Shown here: positions 8,862 through 17,122 of the stretch, one piece after another
How the letters are laid out: every line of letters starts with the position of its first letter
Numbering within the stretch: position 1 is the stretch's first letter
Assembly: GCA_965221195.1 (NCBI GenBank)
Contig: OZ244864.1
Location: 248,001-312,000, forward strand
Reading direction: 5' to 3'
From: Poriferisodalis sp965221195
GTDB lineage: Bacteria > Actinomycetota > Acidimicrobiia > Acidimicrobiales > Poriferisodalaceae
Length of the DNA: 64,000 nt
Made by a program: the position numbers and the translations under genes
The notes under the pieces: model-generated
What the model saw: the letters and a program-made list of their open reading frames with translations, nothing else
Database searches by the model: none
Told to the model about the DNA's origin: nothing

Positions 8862-9902
8862 ATGAATAACAATCGCAGGTTCAGCAACGAACGTGGTCGC
8901 ACCGACGATCCAGACCTCAGCCGCGAAGCGCCTGATCGCAACTTGGCACTTGAGATTGTGCGAACCACCGAAGCTGCGGCGTTAGCTGCCTCGCGCTGGA
9001 TGGGTCGAGGTGACAAAGCCGGCGCCGACGGTGCTGCTGTCGATGCCATGCGGGTGGTGCTCTCCACCGTGCCTATGGACGGCATCGTCGTCATCGGCGA
9101 GGGTGAAAAAGACGAAGCTCCCATGCTGTTCAACGGAGAGCGCATCGGTGACGGCACCGGTGCCCGCACCGATGTGGCTGTTGATCCGATCGACGGCACC
9201 ACTCTCACTTCGCTAGGCAGGGGCAATGCCATTGCGGTGATCGCGGTCTCGCCACGCGGCACCATGCTTGATCCCGGCCCGTGCGTCTACATGGAGAAAA
9301 TCGCTGTGGGTCCCGACGCGAAAGGTGCGGTTGATTTGAACCGGACACCGGCGGAGAATCTTCAAGCCATCGCCGAGGCCACCGGCCAGAGTCTGCGAGA
9401 CCTCACCGCAGTTGTGCTTGACCGTGACCGTCATGGTGAACTCATCAGAGAGATCCGCGAGACTGGTGCTCGTATCAGGCTCATTCCCGACGGCGACGTG
9501 GCCGGCGCGATCTCTGCTGCCGCCAGTGAGGGAACCGATGTGCTCTTGGGCATCGGCGGCACACCCGAAGGCATCATCTCCGCAGCGGCGCTGAAATGCC
9601 TCGGCGGCGAACTGCAGGGCAAACTGTGGCCGCGCAACGACAATGAGCGCAAGGCGGCGATCGATGCCGGTTTCGACCTCAACAAGGTGTTCCACATCGA
9701 CGATCTTGTCCGGTCCGACGACGTGTTCTTCGCCGCTACTGGCATCACTGACGGCGAGTTGCTGTCTGGTGTTAAGTTCACCGCGCATCGCGCAGCGACC
9801 GATTCGCTCGTGATGCGCTCGCGCAGCGGCACCGTGCGGCACATCAAGGCAACGCACGACATCGACAAGCTCAGCGCCTACGCCGCCGTTGACTTCACCT
9901 GA
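8862..9902 (+). CDS. glpX: Class II fructose-1,6-bisphosphatase GlpX
   Basis: 346 residues. Hydrolyses fructose 1,6-bisphosphate in gluconeogenesis; the main FBPase of most actinobacteria. Metal and phosphate motifs are visible: IGEGEKDEAPML, DPIDGTT, and GIGGTPEGI. Length matches the family. The ATG at 8862 is chosen because conserved sequence (RNLALEIVRTTEAAALAASRW) begins about 25 residues later; a GGGGGAAG purine stretch lies about 14 bases upstream. The open frame extends much further upstream but that part is the antisense of lhgO. Four bases separate it from the next gene, so the two are probably co-transcribed. Confidence 0.95.
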   Translation: MNNNRRFSNERGRTDDPDLSREAPDRNLALEIVRTTEAAALAASRWMGRGDKAGADGAAVDAMRVVLSTVPMDGIVVIGEGEKDEAPMLFNGERIGDGTGARTDVAVDPIDGTTLTSLGRGNAIAVIAVSPRGTMLDPGPCVYMEKIAVGPDAKGAVDLNRTPAENLQAIAEATGQSLRDLTAVVLDRDRHGELIREIRETGARIRLIPDGDVAGAISAAASEGTDVLLGIGGTPEGIISAAALKCLGGELQGKLWPRNDNERKAAIDAGFDLNKVFHIDDLVRSDDVFFAATGITDGELLSGVKFTAHRAATDSLVMRSRSGTVRHIKATHDIDKLSAYAAVDFT

Positions 9903-9905
9903 GCT

Positions 9906-10445
9906 ATGTCTGAGACCCAGAATCGCAACACTGCGGGCCGGTCCGCATCAGATGTCTCCGACAGCGACGACAGCGCAGCCAACGGCGAAAACACAGCCAA
10001 CGGCGAAAACACAGCCAACGGCGAAAACACAGTCAGTGACGATCTCGAAGAAGGCACAGTGGCCCGTATTGGCTTCGGTAAGGTCGCCCAGATTGGGCGT
10101 GACGGTCACCAAGTAGTACCTGTGGTACTACAAGATGCCGACAGCGACGAAGTGCTGTTTGTGGGCTACGCCAACGAGGAAGCGCTGCGACTCACGTTTG
10201 AGCGCCGCAGCGCAGTGCTCTACTCCACTTCGCGTAACGAGATCTGGCACAAGGGCGCAACCTCAGGCGACACGCTATCGCTGGTGGAAGTGCGGGTGAA
10301 CTGCGAGCAGAACTCGCTGCTTTATCGGGTGCGGCGCGAGGGCAGCGGCGCGTGCCACACACGCGACGCAAACGGAATTTCGCGACCAAACTGCTACTAC
10401 CGAGCGGCCGTAGACCCCACGCAGCTGCGACATCTCAGCAGCTGA
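9906..10445 (+). CDS. hisI: Phosphoribosyl-AMP cyclohydrolase (HisI)-like protein with altered metal triad
   Basis: 179 residues. The C-terminal 115 residues match HisI, which opens the purine ring of phosphoribosyl-AMP in histidine synthesis. Recognisable are VLFVGYANEEAL, SRNEIWHKGATSGDTLS and the zinc-ligand region GACHTR ... RPNCYYR. The segment that is usually R-V-D-C-D-G-D (three Mg-binding Asp) reads RVNCEQNS, so the Asp triad is replaced by Asn, Glu and Asn. The first 55 residues are a low-complexity extension containing three copies of a six-residue repeat (NGENTA). It follows glpX by three bases, not the usual his operon neighbours. It may be a HisI subfamily or a HisI-derived enzyme. 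Confidence 0.78.
   Translation: MSETQNRNTAGRSASDVSDSDDSAANGENTANGENTANGENTVSDDLEEGTVARIGFGKVAQIGRDGHQVVPVVLQDADSDEVLFVGYANEEALRLTFERRSAVLYSTSRNEIWHKGATSGDTLSLVEVRVNCEQNSLLYRVRREGSGACHTRDANGISRPNCYYRAAVDPTQLRHLSS
9978..10031 (+). repeat. Three perfect copies of an 18-bp in-frame repeat
   Basis: Units at 9978-9995, 9996-10013 and 10014-10031 are identical and encode AlaAsnGlyGluAsnThr three times in the N-terminal extension of the HisI-like protein. Confidence 0.95.
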
Positions 10446-10481
10446 GCGCACCCTTAGCAGGTGAGTGTCTGACAGTCCTGT

Positions 10482-13232
10482 CTAGGGACGGGCGTTGATG
10501 TAGGCGTCTACCTGCCACGCAATGGTGTCATCATCGCTGCCGGAGCCGCTCACGGCGACAGTGGCCACGAACCCGCCAGCCCCGTAGCCGCCATCGGCTA
10601 GGCCTGCCACAGCAGCGCCCGCGAGGACCTCGGAGAACTCGTCGGGGTTTGACCCGTACATCGAACGCGTCCATGATCCAGATCGGAGCACGCTCATGCC
10701 GCGCAATTTCCACTGGCCAGACTCAAAGTGCGCCTCGCCCTCGGCAATGCCCGACACCGTTCCCGCCGAGGTTTCCACCGACCACCGGGCGTTGAACGTG
10801 TGCGGACGCTCCGCGCCGGAACTGCGGTCAATCTCCAAAAAAACGAATGCCTCGTCTACCTGCCGGCGGCGCGGTGGCAAGTGTGCAAACACGCCGGGGT
10901 CGCGACTGCGGAAAGCCAGCCGGGTGCTCTCCCCGGTTAGCGGTGACTCGTCGCTGGGCACGCCACCTGACACCGGTTCGGATGCCTCCACCGCACTGGT
11001 CAGCCAGAATCGTCGGTTACCGTCGGCCACTACTGCCAACGGTCGTGATGAGCGCCCATAGGGTCCCATAGCCCGCAGATACGTTGCTTCAGTCTCCGGC
11101 AAGTCAACAGCCAGACAGCCAGGGATGGCCGGTGTTGGCTGGTGCTGCAATGTGTCAGCATCGCCCCAGTACCAACCCAGTTCTGTCAGATCGGCTTCCA
11201 GCTGTGGCGACGCGTCGGGTGATGCCTCAACTATGAGCCATCGCGCATCAGCGTAGGTGCCTCGTGGCAGACACACCAAATCTCGGCCACCAGACGCCGA
11301 CGTGGGTCGAGAACCGCTGCTGCCACCGATAGGTCCGTTTGCGTCGGCCCGGTGAAACACGGCACCGTCGAAAGCCAGATTGGTGGCAAACGCTCCCACT
11401 CCTCGCCTCGCGTCGGGTGCCTTCTCGATCCGGCCCGGGTTACCGTCGTGATGCGGCGCAAACGCTCCTACCAAAGTCGGCACGGGCGGTTCGACATCTG
11501 CCAGCAGACGTCCGCTCACCAACGAAGAGGCTTGGCCGAGCACTTCGGAAGTGATCACCGCTTGGCCGCCGAACGCCAGCACCATCCCGGGAGCGAAGCA
11601 CTCCCCCTCGTTCACCGCTGCTGCGTACAGCTCGGCGTCAACTGCTCCCGATCCATCAGGTCCGATGCCGCCCACTGCCTGCGAGCACAGACGGCCCGGA
11701 GCGAAGACATCCCGCAGGAATTTATCCACCGAAGCCGGCAGCTCGACAGCCCCTGCCGGTACCAAAAGCATGGGCACAGCTGCACGCTGAGGGTGGGGGC
11801 TCGCAGCCGACATCGCTGCCGCCGCCGGTCGTCTCGCCACCGTAACCAAACCCGGCTCTCTGGCATCTACCGGTCCGACAAGCCGCTCAACGGCATACGG
11901 GATCGGATCGGGCGATGGCGCCGAAGCAGCTCCGCAGAACGCTCCAGCGCCGAGAGCATCAGGCCATCCCAAAGCTCCCTGCGATCCGTCGCTCAACGCT
12001 GCCAAGCACACCGACGAACGAGCGAAGTGGTCGCCTCTGCCGGTCGGCCACCAGCCGCCGAAAATCTTGGCCATCTCGACGCTGGTCTCGTAACGGTCAT
12101 CGCCGGCCACTCGCCGCATCTCGGCTTGCGCGATCTGCGCGGCGAGTTGTGCAACCGCTGCAGGCACCTGCGAGGTATCGCCCAGCACGATCAGGTGTTC
12201 CACGTCGATCAAGCTGAGCGCCACGGCAGTTTCCTCTGGCAGCTCGTCGCTGCCGTCGTGGAGCAACACCGGCACCTGCCAGTAACTGGTCCACCAGCCA
12301 GCGGCCAAAGCATCAAGGCCCACCGCCAGCACGACTGTGCGACCCAACAATTCGCATCTGCTGGCTCGCTTACGCCATTCCACCACCGAGTTGGCATAGA
12401 AAGCCGGCACCGCATCGCCGCCTGTCGCAGAAGCGTCTTTGCAGCCAATCACGTCGGTGGGAACTGGGCGGGTCCCCAGCGACTGTGCAACCAAAGCTGC
12501 CGTGCCATAGCGGGTATCGCCGCTTATTCGGAAGACCTCGTCGTAACCGATCGAGACGAGTTCGGCTTCTATCTCAACTGGCACAGCAGCAGGGCCACCC
12601 ACGATGACGGCCTGCCGCGCAGCATTGCAGCCGCCCGTGCGCAGGTCCTGTGCAGCCAGCCGAGCGGCATGATTCAGCGAGGCGGCGCCGCTGCGGACCG
12701 ATTCGGTCAGCAGAATGGGCGCAGCGAAGGTGTCAACCCGGGCGAAACCGCCGATGGGATCGAACAACGGATCCCTAGCAGCCACGCGTCGCAGATAAGG
12801 CTCGCTTGACAGACCAGTGGAATCTGACAGCGAGGCGGCGGTCACTGCGTCAGCTGACACATCGGATGCCACCACAATGATTGAGCGAGGGCACACGCCC
12901 AGCCCCCACCAGCCGTCAGCCGAAGCCAAGCTGCGGCCAACACCGGAGGTGGCATCGGGAGAGTCGAAGGGGTAGCCGCCGGCACCTCGCAGTGTCAGCG
13001 ACACCGCCAAGGCGGTCTGGTGCCTGTCAGGTCCCCATAGACGCACTGCGTTAGGCCAAGCCTCCAGTTCGGGCACGGCTAAGAACGAACGCGGCCACTG
13101 GCGAGGCGAGACAGGGCCGTCCTCGGAGAAACTCTGCCCACCCACAGTCGGCACAGCAAGCATTGATGCCATTGCCAAAGTTGCGGCCAACGCGGCCGAC
13201 CATCGAACCAGATGCCGCCTAGTTGCTTTCAT
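10482..13232 (-). CDS. Large secreted protein with cell-wall-binding repeat 2 domains
   Basis: 916 residues. The N-terminus (MKATRRHLVRWSAALAATLA) is a signal peptide with basic start and hydrophobic core, so the protein is exported. At least three CWB2-type repeats are visible: RLWGPDRHQTALAVS near residue 65, RISGDTRYGTAALVAQ near 235 and RRVAGDDRYETSVEMA near 380. CWB2 domains, known from clostridial S-layer proteins, bind anionic cell-wall polymers. The C-terminal half has no motif I recognise and may carry the functional part. Start is ATG 13232. No partner gene is evident; the neighbour downstream is convergent. Confidence 0.85.
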   Translation of the reverse strand: MKATRRHLVRWSAALAATLAMASMLAVPTVGGQSFSEDGPVSPRQWPRSFLAVPELEAWPNAVRLWGPDRHQTALAVSLTLRGAGGYPFDSPDATSGVGRSLASADGWWGLGVCPRSIIVVASDVSADAVTAASLSDSTGLSSEPYLRRVAARDPLFDPIGGFARVDTFAAPILLTESVRSGAASLNHAARLAAQDLRTGGCNAARQAVIVGGPAAVPVEIEAELVSIGYDEVFRISGDTRYGTAALVAQSLGTRPVPTDVIGCKDASATGGDAVPAFYANSVVEWRKRASRCELLGRTVVLAVGLDALAAGWWTSYWQVPVLLHDGSDELPEETAVALSLIDVEHLIVLGDTSQVPAAVAQLAAQIAQAEMRRVAGDDRYETSVEMAKIFGGWWPTGRGDHFARSSVCLAALSDGSQGALGWPDALGAGAFCGAASAPSPDPIPYAVERLVGPVDAREPGLVTVARRPAAAAMSAASPHPQRAAVPMLLVPAGAVELPASVDKFLRDVFAPGRLCSQAVGGIGPDGSGAVDAELYAAAVNEGECFAPGMVLAFGGQAVITSEVLGQASSLVSGRLLADVEPPVPTLVGAFAPHHDGNPGRIEKAPDARRGVGAFATNLAFDGAVFHRADANGPIGGSSGSRPTSASGGRDLVCLPRGTYADARWLIVEASPDASPQLEADLTELGWYWGDADTLQHQPTPAIPGCLAVDLPETEATYLRAMGPYGRSSRPLAVVADGNRRFWLTSAVEASEPVSGGVPSDESPLTGESTRLAFRSRDPGVFAHLPPRRRQVDEAFVFLEIDRSSGAERPHTFNARWSVETSAGTVSGIAEGEAHFESGQWKLRGMSVLRSGSWTRSMYGSNPDEFSEVLAGAAVAGLADGGYGAGGFVATVAVSGSGSDDDTIAWQVDAYINARP

Positions 13233-13314
13233 CAGGCAGCATTCTGCCGCAACGATGTCACGAACCTGCGACAGCGCTCCAACGCAGCGCTCACAAAATC
13301 AGCCGCGCGCAAAA

Positions 13315-13627
13315 TCAGCTAGGTGCTATCTGGCGCACCAGCTCTTCTGGAGCGAAGATGTCGTGCAGTGTCCATGCGATGACCTCGCGTTCGGGTTCGC
13401 GCGACTCACCGAAGTCCAGCTCCGAGTTCAGATACGACAAGTCTTCGAGTTGTGCCACCAAACGCTTGAGCGCCGAGTCGGCGCGGGTCCCACAGTTCAG
13501 AGAGCAGGAATGTCTTGCCGACCCGACGGCGGCCACGCACTAGGGCAATTGCCGCTTGGCCGCTGTCGGCAAGCCGACGCAGGACGCCCGCTTCATGCTC
13601 ACGGTCTATGAGCCTTGCCGACTCCAT
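13315..13627 (-). pseudogene. Broken, internally deleted ATPase gene (Archaeal ATPase/DUF234 type)
   Basis: From ATG 13627 (MESARLIDREHEAGVL) the first 45 codons give the start of a P-loop ATPase with Walker A RGRRRVGKTFLLSEL. The frame then fails. A second frame, ending at 13315, continues with GTRADSALKRLVAQLEDLSYLNSELDFG, which resembles the far C-terminus of the same type of protein. The middle 250 or more residues are missing, so this is a remnant with one frameshift and a deletion. The promoter upstream is still well formed. Confidence 0.7.
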
Positions 13628-13628
13628 A

Positions 13629-13680
13629 GTAAACAAACATAATAGTTAGCTAACACATTAGTTAGCAACCATGTTTACAT
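13629..13680 (-). promoter_or_regulatory. Promoter and palindromic operator of the broken ATPase gene
   Basis: On the minus strand a -35-like TTGCTA (13663-13668) and a -10 TATTAT (13639-13644) are separated by 18 bases. The spacer contains the perfect 10-bp palindrome GTTAGCTAAC (13645-13654), and the block is bracketed by the inverted repeat GTAAACA (13629-13635) / TGTTTAC (13672-13678). The -10 lies about 12 bases from the ATG, so the transcript would be nearly leaderless. The nested palindromes suggest a repressor site. Confidence 0.6.
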
Positions 13681-13746
13681 TCTCACAAGATAGCTTAGCC
13701 AAGATAGTTCAGCGAGTGGGCGGGAGCATCGGGGTGTGGACGCAGT

Positions 13747-14943
13747 TCAATCTGGTTTTCGAGCATGCACGAGATAGGACGGCGTGAAGGTTTCTTCCTC
13801 GCCCGCTTGAACCAGCGCGTCGGCGGCTGCGTTCGGGATGCGAGACGACTCGGCGGTGGCACCGGGGAAGTACTGCGAGTAACGGCGCCTCAGACGCATC
13901 ACCGGTCCGTCGTCCCGGCACAGCATAGGTGGCTGCTTGAAGACCTTGGCCTCCCAGATCTTCACATCCTGTCTCCATTGCGAAATCCAGCTGCCAGCCA
14001 CATACCAAGCTGCCAACCTCGGCATCGTGGGTTCCGCGAACCAGCAGAAATTGACCTGCTGCTCAAGCGGCGCCACAGGGGTCTGCGTCTGAATGATCTC
14101 TACCTCACCGACGCCTGGAACCGAAATCCTGAAGTTCACTATGCTGCCCGCGCCAGCAAAAGTGACGCGGGTGTGGTTCCGCGCAGGCCCTATGCGCCGA
14201 TCGCGGAAGTTGAGCCCAGTCTCGACATTCAGCTGCACCGAGTGCTTGTCTCGGTCGTCGTTGATGTCCAAAAGGGCCGTGTACTCAAGTTTAGTTCCGG
14301 GGATAGGAATTTGAGTGAACGGAAGGTTCATGCGCTTGTGCAGCACGCCGAAATGCGCATAATCGGCCGCGTTTTCGATGAGTTCAATGACATGCGCGCC
14401 GACGCGACCAGCGTCGTAGTCTCCCCGGAAGACGAGGCTCCCCTCATCGATCTCAGGGACGCGAGGCACCGGGTACTGGATCTCGTCGGCACCTTCACCG
14501 CAGATGTGGTACATGAATATCTGCCCGTATATCTCCTCGACAGGGAATGACACAGCCGCTGCCCGCGGCGGTGCTGCATCGCTGTAAGGAACGCTCGCCA
14601 CTCGTCCGTCGCCGGTGAACTGCCACTCGTGAAATGGGCATTCGATGCGGTTGCCGCAGACGCGGCCATGTGCAAGATTCGCGCCGAGATGAGGGCAGAA
14701 TGCCTCCATTGCGAAAACGTCATCAGCATCTGCAGTGCGCCATAACACCAATGCTCGGCCGAGGCACTCGAGGTAGCGCGTTTGGCCTCGCCGCAACGAC
14801 TTTGAGCTGGCCAACCGATACCAACCATCGGGATACGGATACGGATAGCTCTCAAGACGCAGGGCGCTCGATACTGGTGGCTTCCGGCGCGGACGTTGAC
14901 TGCTCGCAGCCCCGAACCCAAAGGCTCGAGTCCAACGACTCAT
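13747..14943 (-). CDS. Rieske oxygenase of the cholesterol 7-desaturase (DAF-36/Neverland) type
   Basis: 398 residues. Rieske [2Fe-2S] ligands are C83/H85 (CPHLG) and C102/H105 (CPFHEW), 16 residues apart. The mononuclear iron motif is ENAADYAHFGVLH (D194, H197, H202). The N-terminal YPDGWYRLASSKSLRRGQ is typical of the sterol-desaturase branch of Rieske oxygenases, as is the total length. The last 36 residues (from TAESSRIPNAAADALV to LVHARKPD) are not oxygenase sequence: they match the C-terminus of the neighbouring sterol methyltransferase. It overlaps that gene by 4 bases (ATGA), so translation is probably coupled. Ring-B modification of a sterol is the inferred role; an electron-transfer partner is not in the window. 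Confidence 0.85.
   Translation of the reverse strand: MSRWTRAFGFGAASSQRPRRKPPVSSALRLESYPYPYPDGWYRLASSKSLRRGQTRYLECLGRALVLWRTADADDVFAMEAFCPHLGANLAHGRVCGNRIECPFHEWQFTGDGRVASVPYSDAAPPRAAAVSFPVEEIYGQIFMYHICGEGADEIQYPVPRVPEIDEGSLVFRGDYDAGRVGAHVIELIENAADYAHFGVLHKRMNLPFTQIPIPGTKLEYTALLDINDDRDKHSVQLNVETGLNFRDRRIGPARNHTRVTFAGAGSIVNFRISVPGVGEVEIIQTQTPVAPLEQQVNFCWFAEPTMPRLAAWYVAGSWISQWRQDVKIWEAKVFKQPPMLCRDDGPVMRLRRRYSQYFPGATAESSRIPNAAADALVQAGEEETFTPSYLVHARKPD
13761..13870 (-). repeat. Copy of the sterol methyltransferase 3' end inside the Rieske gene
   Basis: Aligns without gaps to 14981-15090 at an offset of 1220 bases; I count 80 of the first 100 positions identical and 46 of 50 in 13811-13860. Confidence 0.9.
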
Positions 14944-16031
14944 GAAACAGAGTCTACAACGACGGTTTCCTCCGGCTTACGGGCATGCACGAGGAAAGAC
15001 GGAGTGAAGATCCCCGCTTCGCCCGAGGAGACCAGCGCGTCTGCGGCTGCGTTCAGGATGCGAGACGACTCAGCGGTGCCATCGGGTGCGATGCGGAGCC
15101 GCTCGGCCAGCGTTGTGAACTTGGCGGTGACCGTCCTACCTACCGGCACGCGCGCCAGTGATGCCAGCGAGATGTCGCGTCCTTGCAGCGCCCGATACCA
15201 CGGAAAGTCGGGGTCGCTGTCGAGCGCTCGATCGCGGGTGGAGAGGATGTCGAAACCAGCGTGTCGCACAGCCGCAACGAACTGATCGCTTGTCGGAAGG
15301 TGGGGTACCGCATTACCGAATTCAACTCTGGCGCGGATATCAACATGAGTTGGGTTCTGTTCGTCAAAGCGATCTGTCATGCACCACTCGGTGAGGGCTA
15401 TTTGCCCACCCGGCTTGAGCATGCGCCAGATCTCCGACAAGCAGCGATTCCGGTCGGGTGCATGACAAATCGCCTCAAAAGAATACGCGGCATCAAAATG
15501 CCCATCGGCGAGTGGTACATCCATGAAGTTAGCCAGCAGGAAACCGCAGGTACCTCCAATTCCTTCTGTGCGACGCAACGATCGCCAGCCTCTTTCGATC
15601 TGATACGCGTTGAAGTTAAGTCCTGTGATGCTGGCACCAGAAACCTTGGCGATGTTGATCAAGGGTCCGCCGACGCCGCACCCCACATCTAACACTTTGG
15701 AACCGGGTCCGATACCGAGCAGTTTGACGATGTCGGCCTGCATTCGACGTTGCGCGTCTGGGAGACTCTCTCCGGAATTTCGCGGCGCGAAATGGAACGA
15801 ACGGCCCCAGCCGTACTCGTAGAACCTCGTAACGACATCGTAGAAGCGGCTGACTATGTGCGGTTGGTTGCGTATTGCGTCTTCGCCGCCGGGAGGATCA
15901 GCTGCAACCCTCTGAATCTCTAAGAAATCATCAAGGGCTTCCCGAAGGCTGCCTCCGCTGTTCGCCTTTAAGGCTCGGTTGGTGCCCCTCCCCCCATGGA
16001 CACTACATCTAGATGTTTTTGTCTCTCTCAT
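14940..16031 (-). CDS. Sterol C-24 methyltransferase (Erg6/SMT family)
   Basis: 363 residues. SMTs methylate the sterol side chain at C-24 using S-adenosylmethionine. The four SMT regions are all visible: the sterol-binding signature YEYGWGRSFHFAPR, SAM motif LDVGCGVGGP, YSFEAICHAP (usually YxIEATxHAP) and LTEWCMTDRFD. The C-terminus (GIFTPSFLVHARKPE) matches the Sterol_MT_C domain. Start is ATG 16031 with GGGGAG seven bases upstream. First gene of a two-gene unit with the Rieske oxygenase. Sterol-modifying genes are rare in bacteria; no squalene epoxidase or oxidosqualene cyclase is in the window, so whether the sterol is made or taken up cannot be seen. Confidence 0.9.
   Translation of the reverse strand: MRETKTSRCSVHGGRGTNRALKANSGGSLREALDDFLEIQRVAADPPGGEDAIRNQPHIVSRFYDVVTRFYEYGWGRSFHFAPRNSGESLPDAQRRMQADIVKLLGIGPGSKVLDVGCGVGGPLINIAKVSGASITGLNFNAYQIERGWRSLRRTEGIGGTCGFLLANFMDVPLADGHFDAAYSFEAICHAPDRNRCLSEIWRMLKPGGQIALTEWCMTDRFDEQNPTHVDIRARVEFGNAVPHLPTSDQFVAAVRHAGFDILSTRDRALDSDPDFPWYRALQGRDISLASLARVPVGRTVTAKFTTLAERLRIAPDGTAESSRILNAAADALVSSGEAGIFTPSFLVHARKPEETVVVDSVS
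14981..15090 (-). repeat. Source copy of the duplicated SMT C-terminal segment
   Basis: Partner of 13761-13870. It lies within the natural Sterol_MT_C region, so this is taken as the original copy. Confidence 0.9.
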
Positions 16032-16202
16032 GGCACTCTCCCCAAAACGCCCGAAGAATAACCTCTATGCACAGCGTAGCCGACGACGCTTGGGGCGGAA
16101 ATGTACTTGGCTGAGCAAAGCCAAGCCGCAAACACAGCGCCTCAGGTCTATATCTCTTGGCGACTCTTGACAGAAAACTCCTCAGCGCGCCGACGGAAGA
16201 AA

Positions 16203-16221
16203 GTGATGCTATGATATCACT
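16203..16221 (+). promoter_or_regulatory. Extended -10 promoter and operator of the vapBC pair
   Basis: TG-C-TATGAT (16207-16215) is an extended -10 seven bases before the antitoxin ATG at 16222, so the mRNA would be leaderless. It overlaps the palindrome TGATATCA (16212-16219) and a GTGAT/ATCAC inverted repeat, as expected for autoregulation by a ribbon-helix-helix antitoxin. Confidence 0.6.
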
Positions 16222-16470
16222 ATGAGAACGGTCATCACGCTTCCAGACCACCTGCACGCCGAGGCCAAGCAGCGTGCAGCAGAGCAGGGCATCAGCTTCG
16301 CAGAGTTTGCGCGGCGACTCTTTGACAGAGAACTAAGTGCAGCAGCGCCTCAAGGCGATCTTGGCGCTATCTGCGCCATGGTGCATGGTGAGCCGTTTGA
16401 TATGGCAGCCGACAGCGCTTCCATCTTGGCCGAAGCCATCACCGCACAGCACCAACAACGCCCCAGTTAG
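16222..16470 (+). CDS. vapB: VapB-type antitoxin (ribbon-helix-helix)
   Basis: 82 residues. The N-terminus MRTVITLPDHLHAEAKQRA and ISFAEFARRLFDREL are typical of a ribbon-helix-helix DNA-binding fold: one strand followed by two helices. The C-terminal half probably wraps the toxin. Located 51 bases upstream of a PIN-domain toxin. The palindrome over its promoter fits self-repression by the VapBC complex. Confidence 0.82.
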   Translation: MRTVITLPDHLHAEAKQRAAEQGISFAEFARRLFDRELSAAAPQGDLGAICAMVHGEPFDMAADSASILAEAITAQHQQRPS

Positions 16471-16521
16471 CGACAGCGATAGCGAAAAACAGACAGGAAA
16501 CTGAAAAATGGAACTTGGAAG

Positions 16522-16941
16522 ATGGAACTAAGTTTCGTTGATACTTCCGCGTGGGTTTCACTAGCAGACAGTTCGGAGGCTTCCCACACTCAAGTTGCGA
16601 CAGTGCTTCACGACAGGCAGGGCGGTCTAGTGACGGCTGACCATGTACTGCAAGAAACATGGATGGTAATGAAGTACCGCCACAACCGATTTGTGGCAGA
16701 GACACTGGTCAACGAGATCCGCAGAGGGGTTGCTCGCGTTGAAGTTTCGCTGTTGGGCGATCTGGCAGTGGCCGCTGAAATCGGTGCTGATTTCAGCGAT
16801 CAAGATTTCTCGCTCTCAGATCGAACCACCTGGGCCGTCATGGAGCGACTAGGCATCACTGAGGTTGTCACACTTGACCTTGATTTTCGAATCTACCGCT
16901 ACGGCCCAGAACGCCGTAAAGCCTTCCATATCGCACCCTGA
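16522..16941 (+). CDS. vapC: VapC-type PIN-domain ribonuclease toxin
   Basis: 139 residues. PIN-domain acidic residues are visible: D7 in SFVDTSAWV, E45 in VLQETWMV, and the C-terminal FSLSDRTTWAVM and LDLDFRIY aspartates. VapC toxins are Mg-dependent endoribonucleases that cut tRNA or rRNA. ATG 16522 is chosen since an ATG 14 bases upstream is followed at once by a stop in its own frame. Forms a pair with the preceding antitoxin. Confidence 0.88.
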   Translation: MELSFVDTSAWVSLADSSEASHTQVATVLHDRQGGLVTADHVLQETWMVMKYRHNRFVAETLVNEIRRGVARVEVSLLGDLAVAAEIGADFSDQDFSLSDRTTWAVMERLGITEVVTLDLDFRIYRYGPERRKAFHIAP

Positions 16942-17122
16942 CGGCCAACCAGCGCTCACCACCGGCCAACCGCGTCAACAGCCTCGCTAAGCATTACGCC
17001 TAAATGCGTTCATCAAGCAGCGTTCTGCCGCGCCGGTGTCACGAAACTGCGACAGCGTCGCTCGGGCGATCCATGGCAACAGTGGAGACGCAAAAAACTT
17101 TCATGGAAGAGAACCGGCGGAA

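Noticed and set aside
13315..13627. Programmed frameshift in the ATPase gene
   Set aside because: The two frames together are far too short for the family; the middle of the protein is missing, so this is decay.
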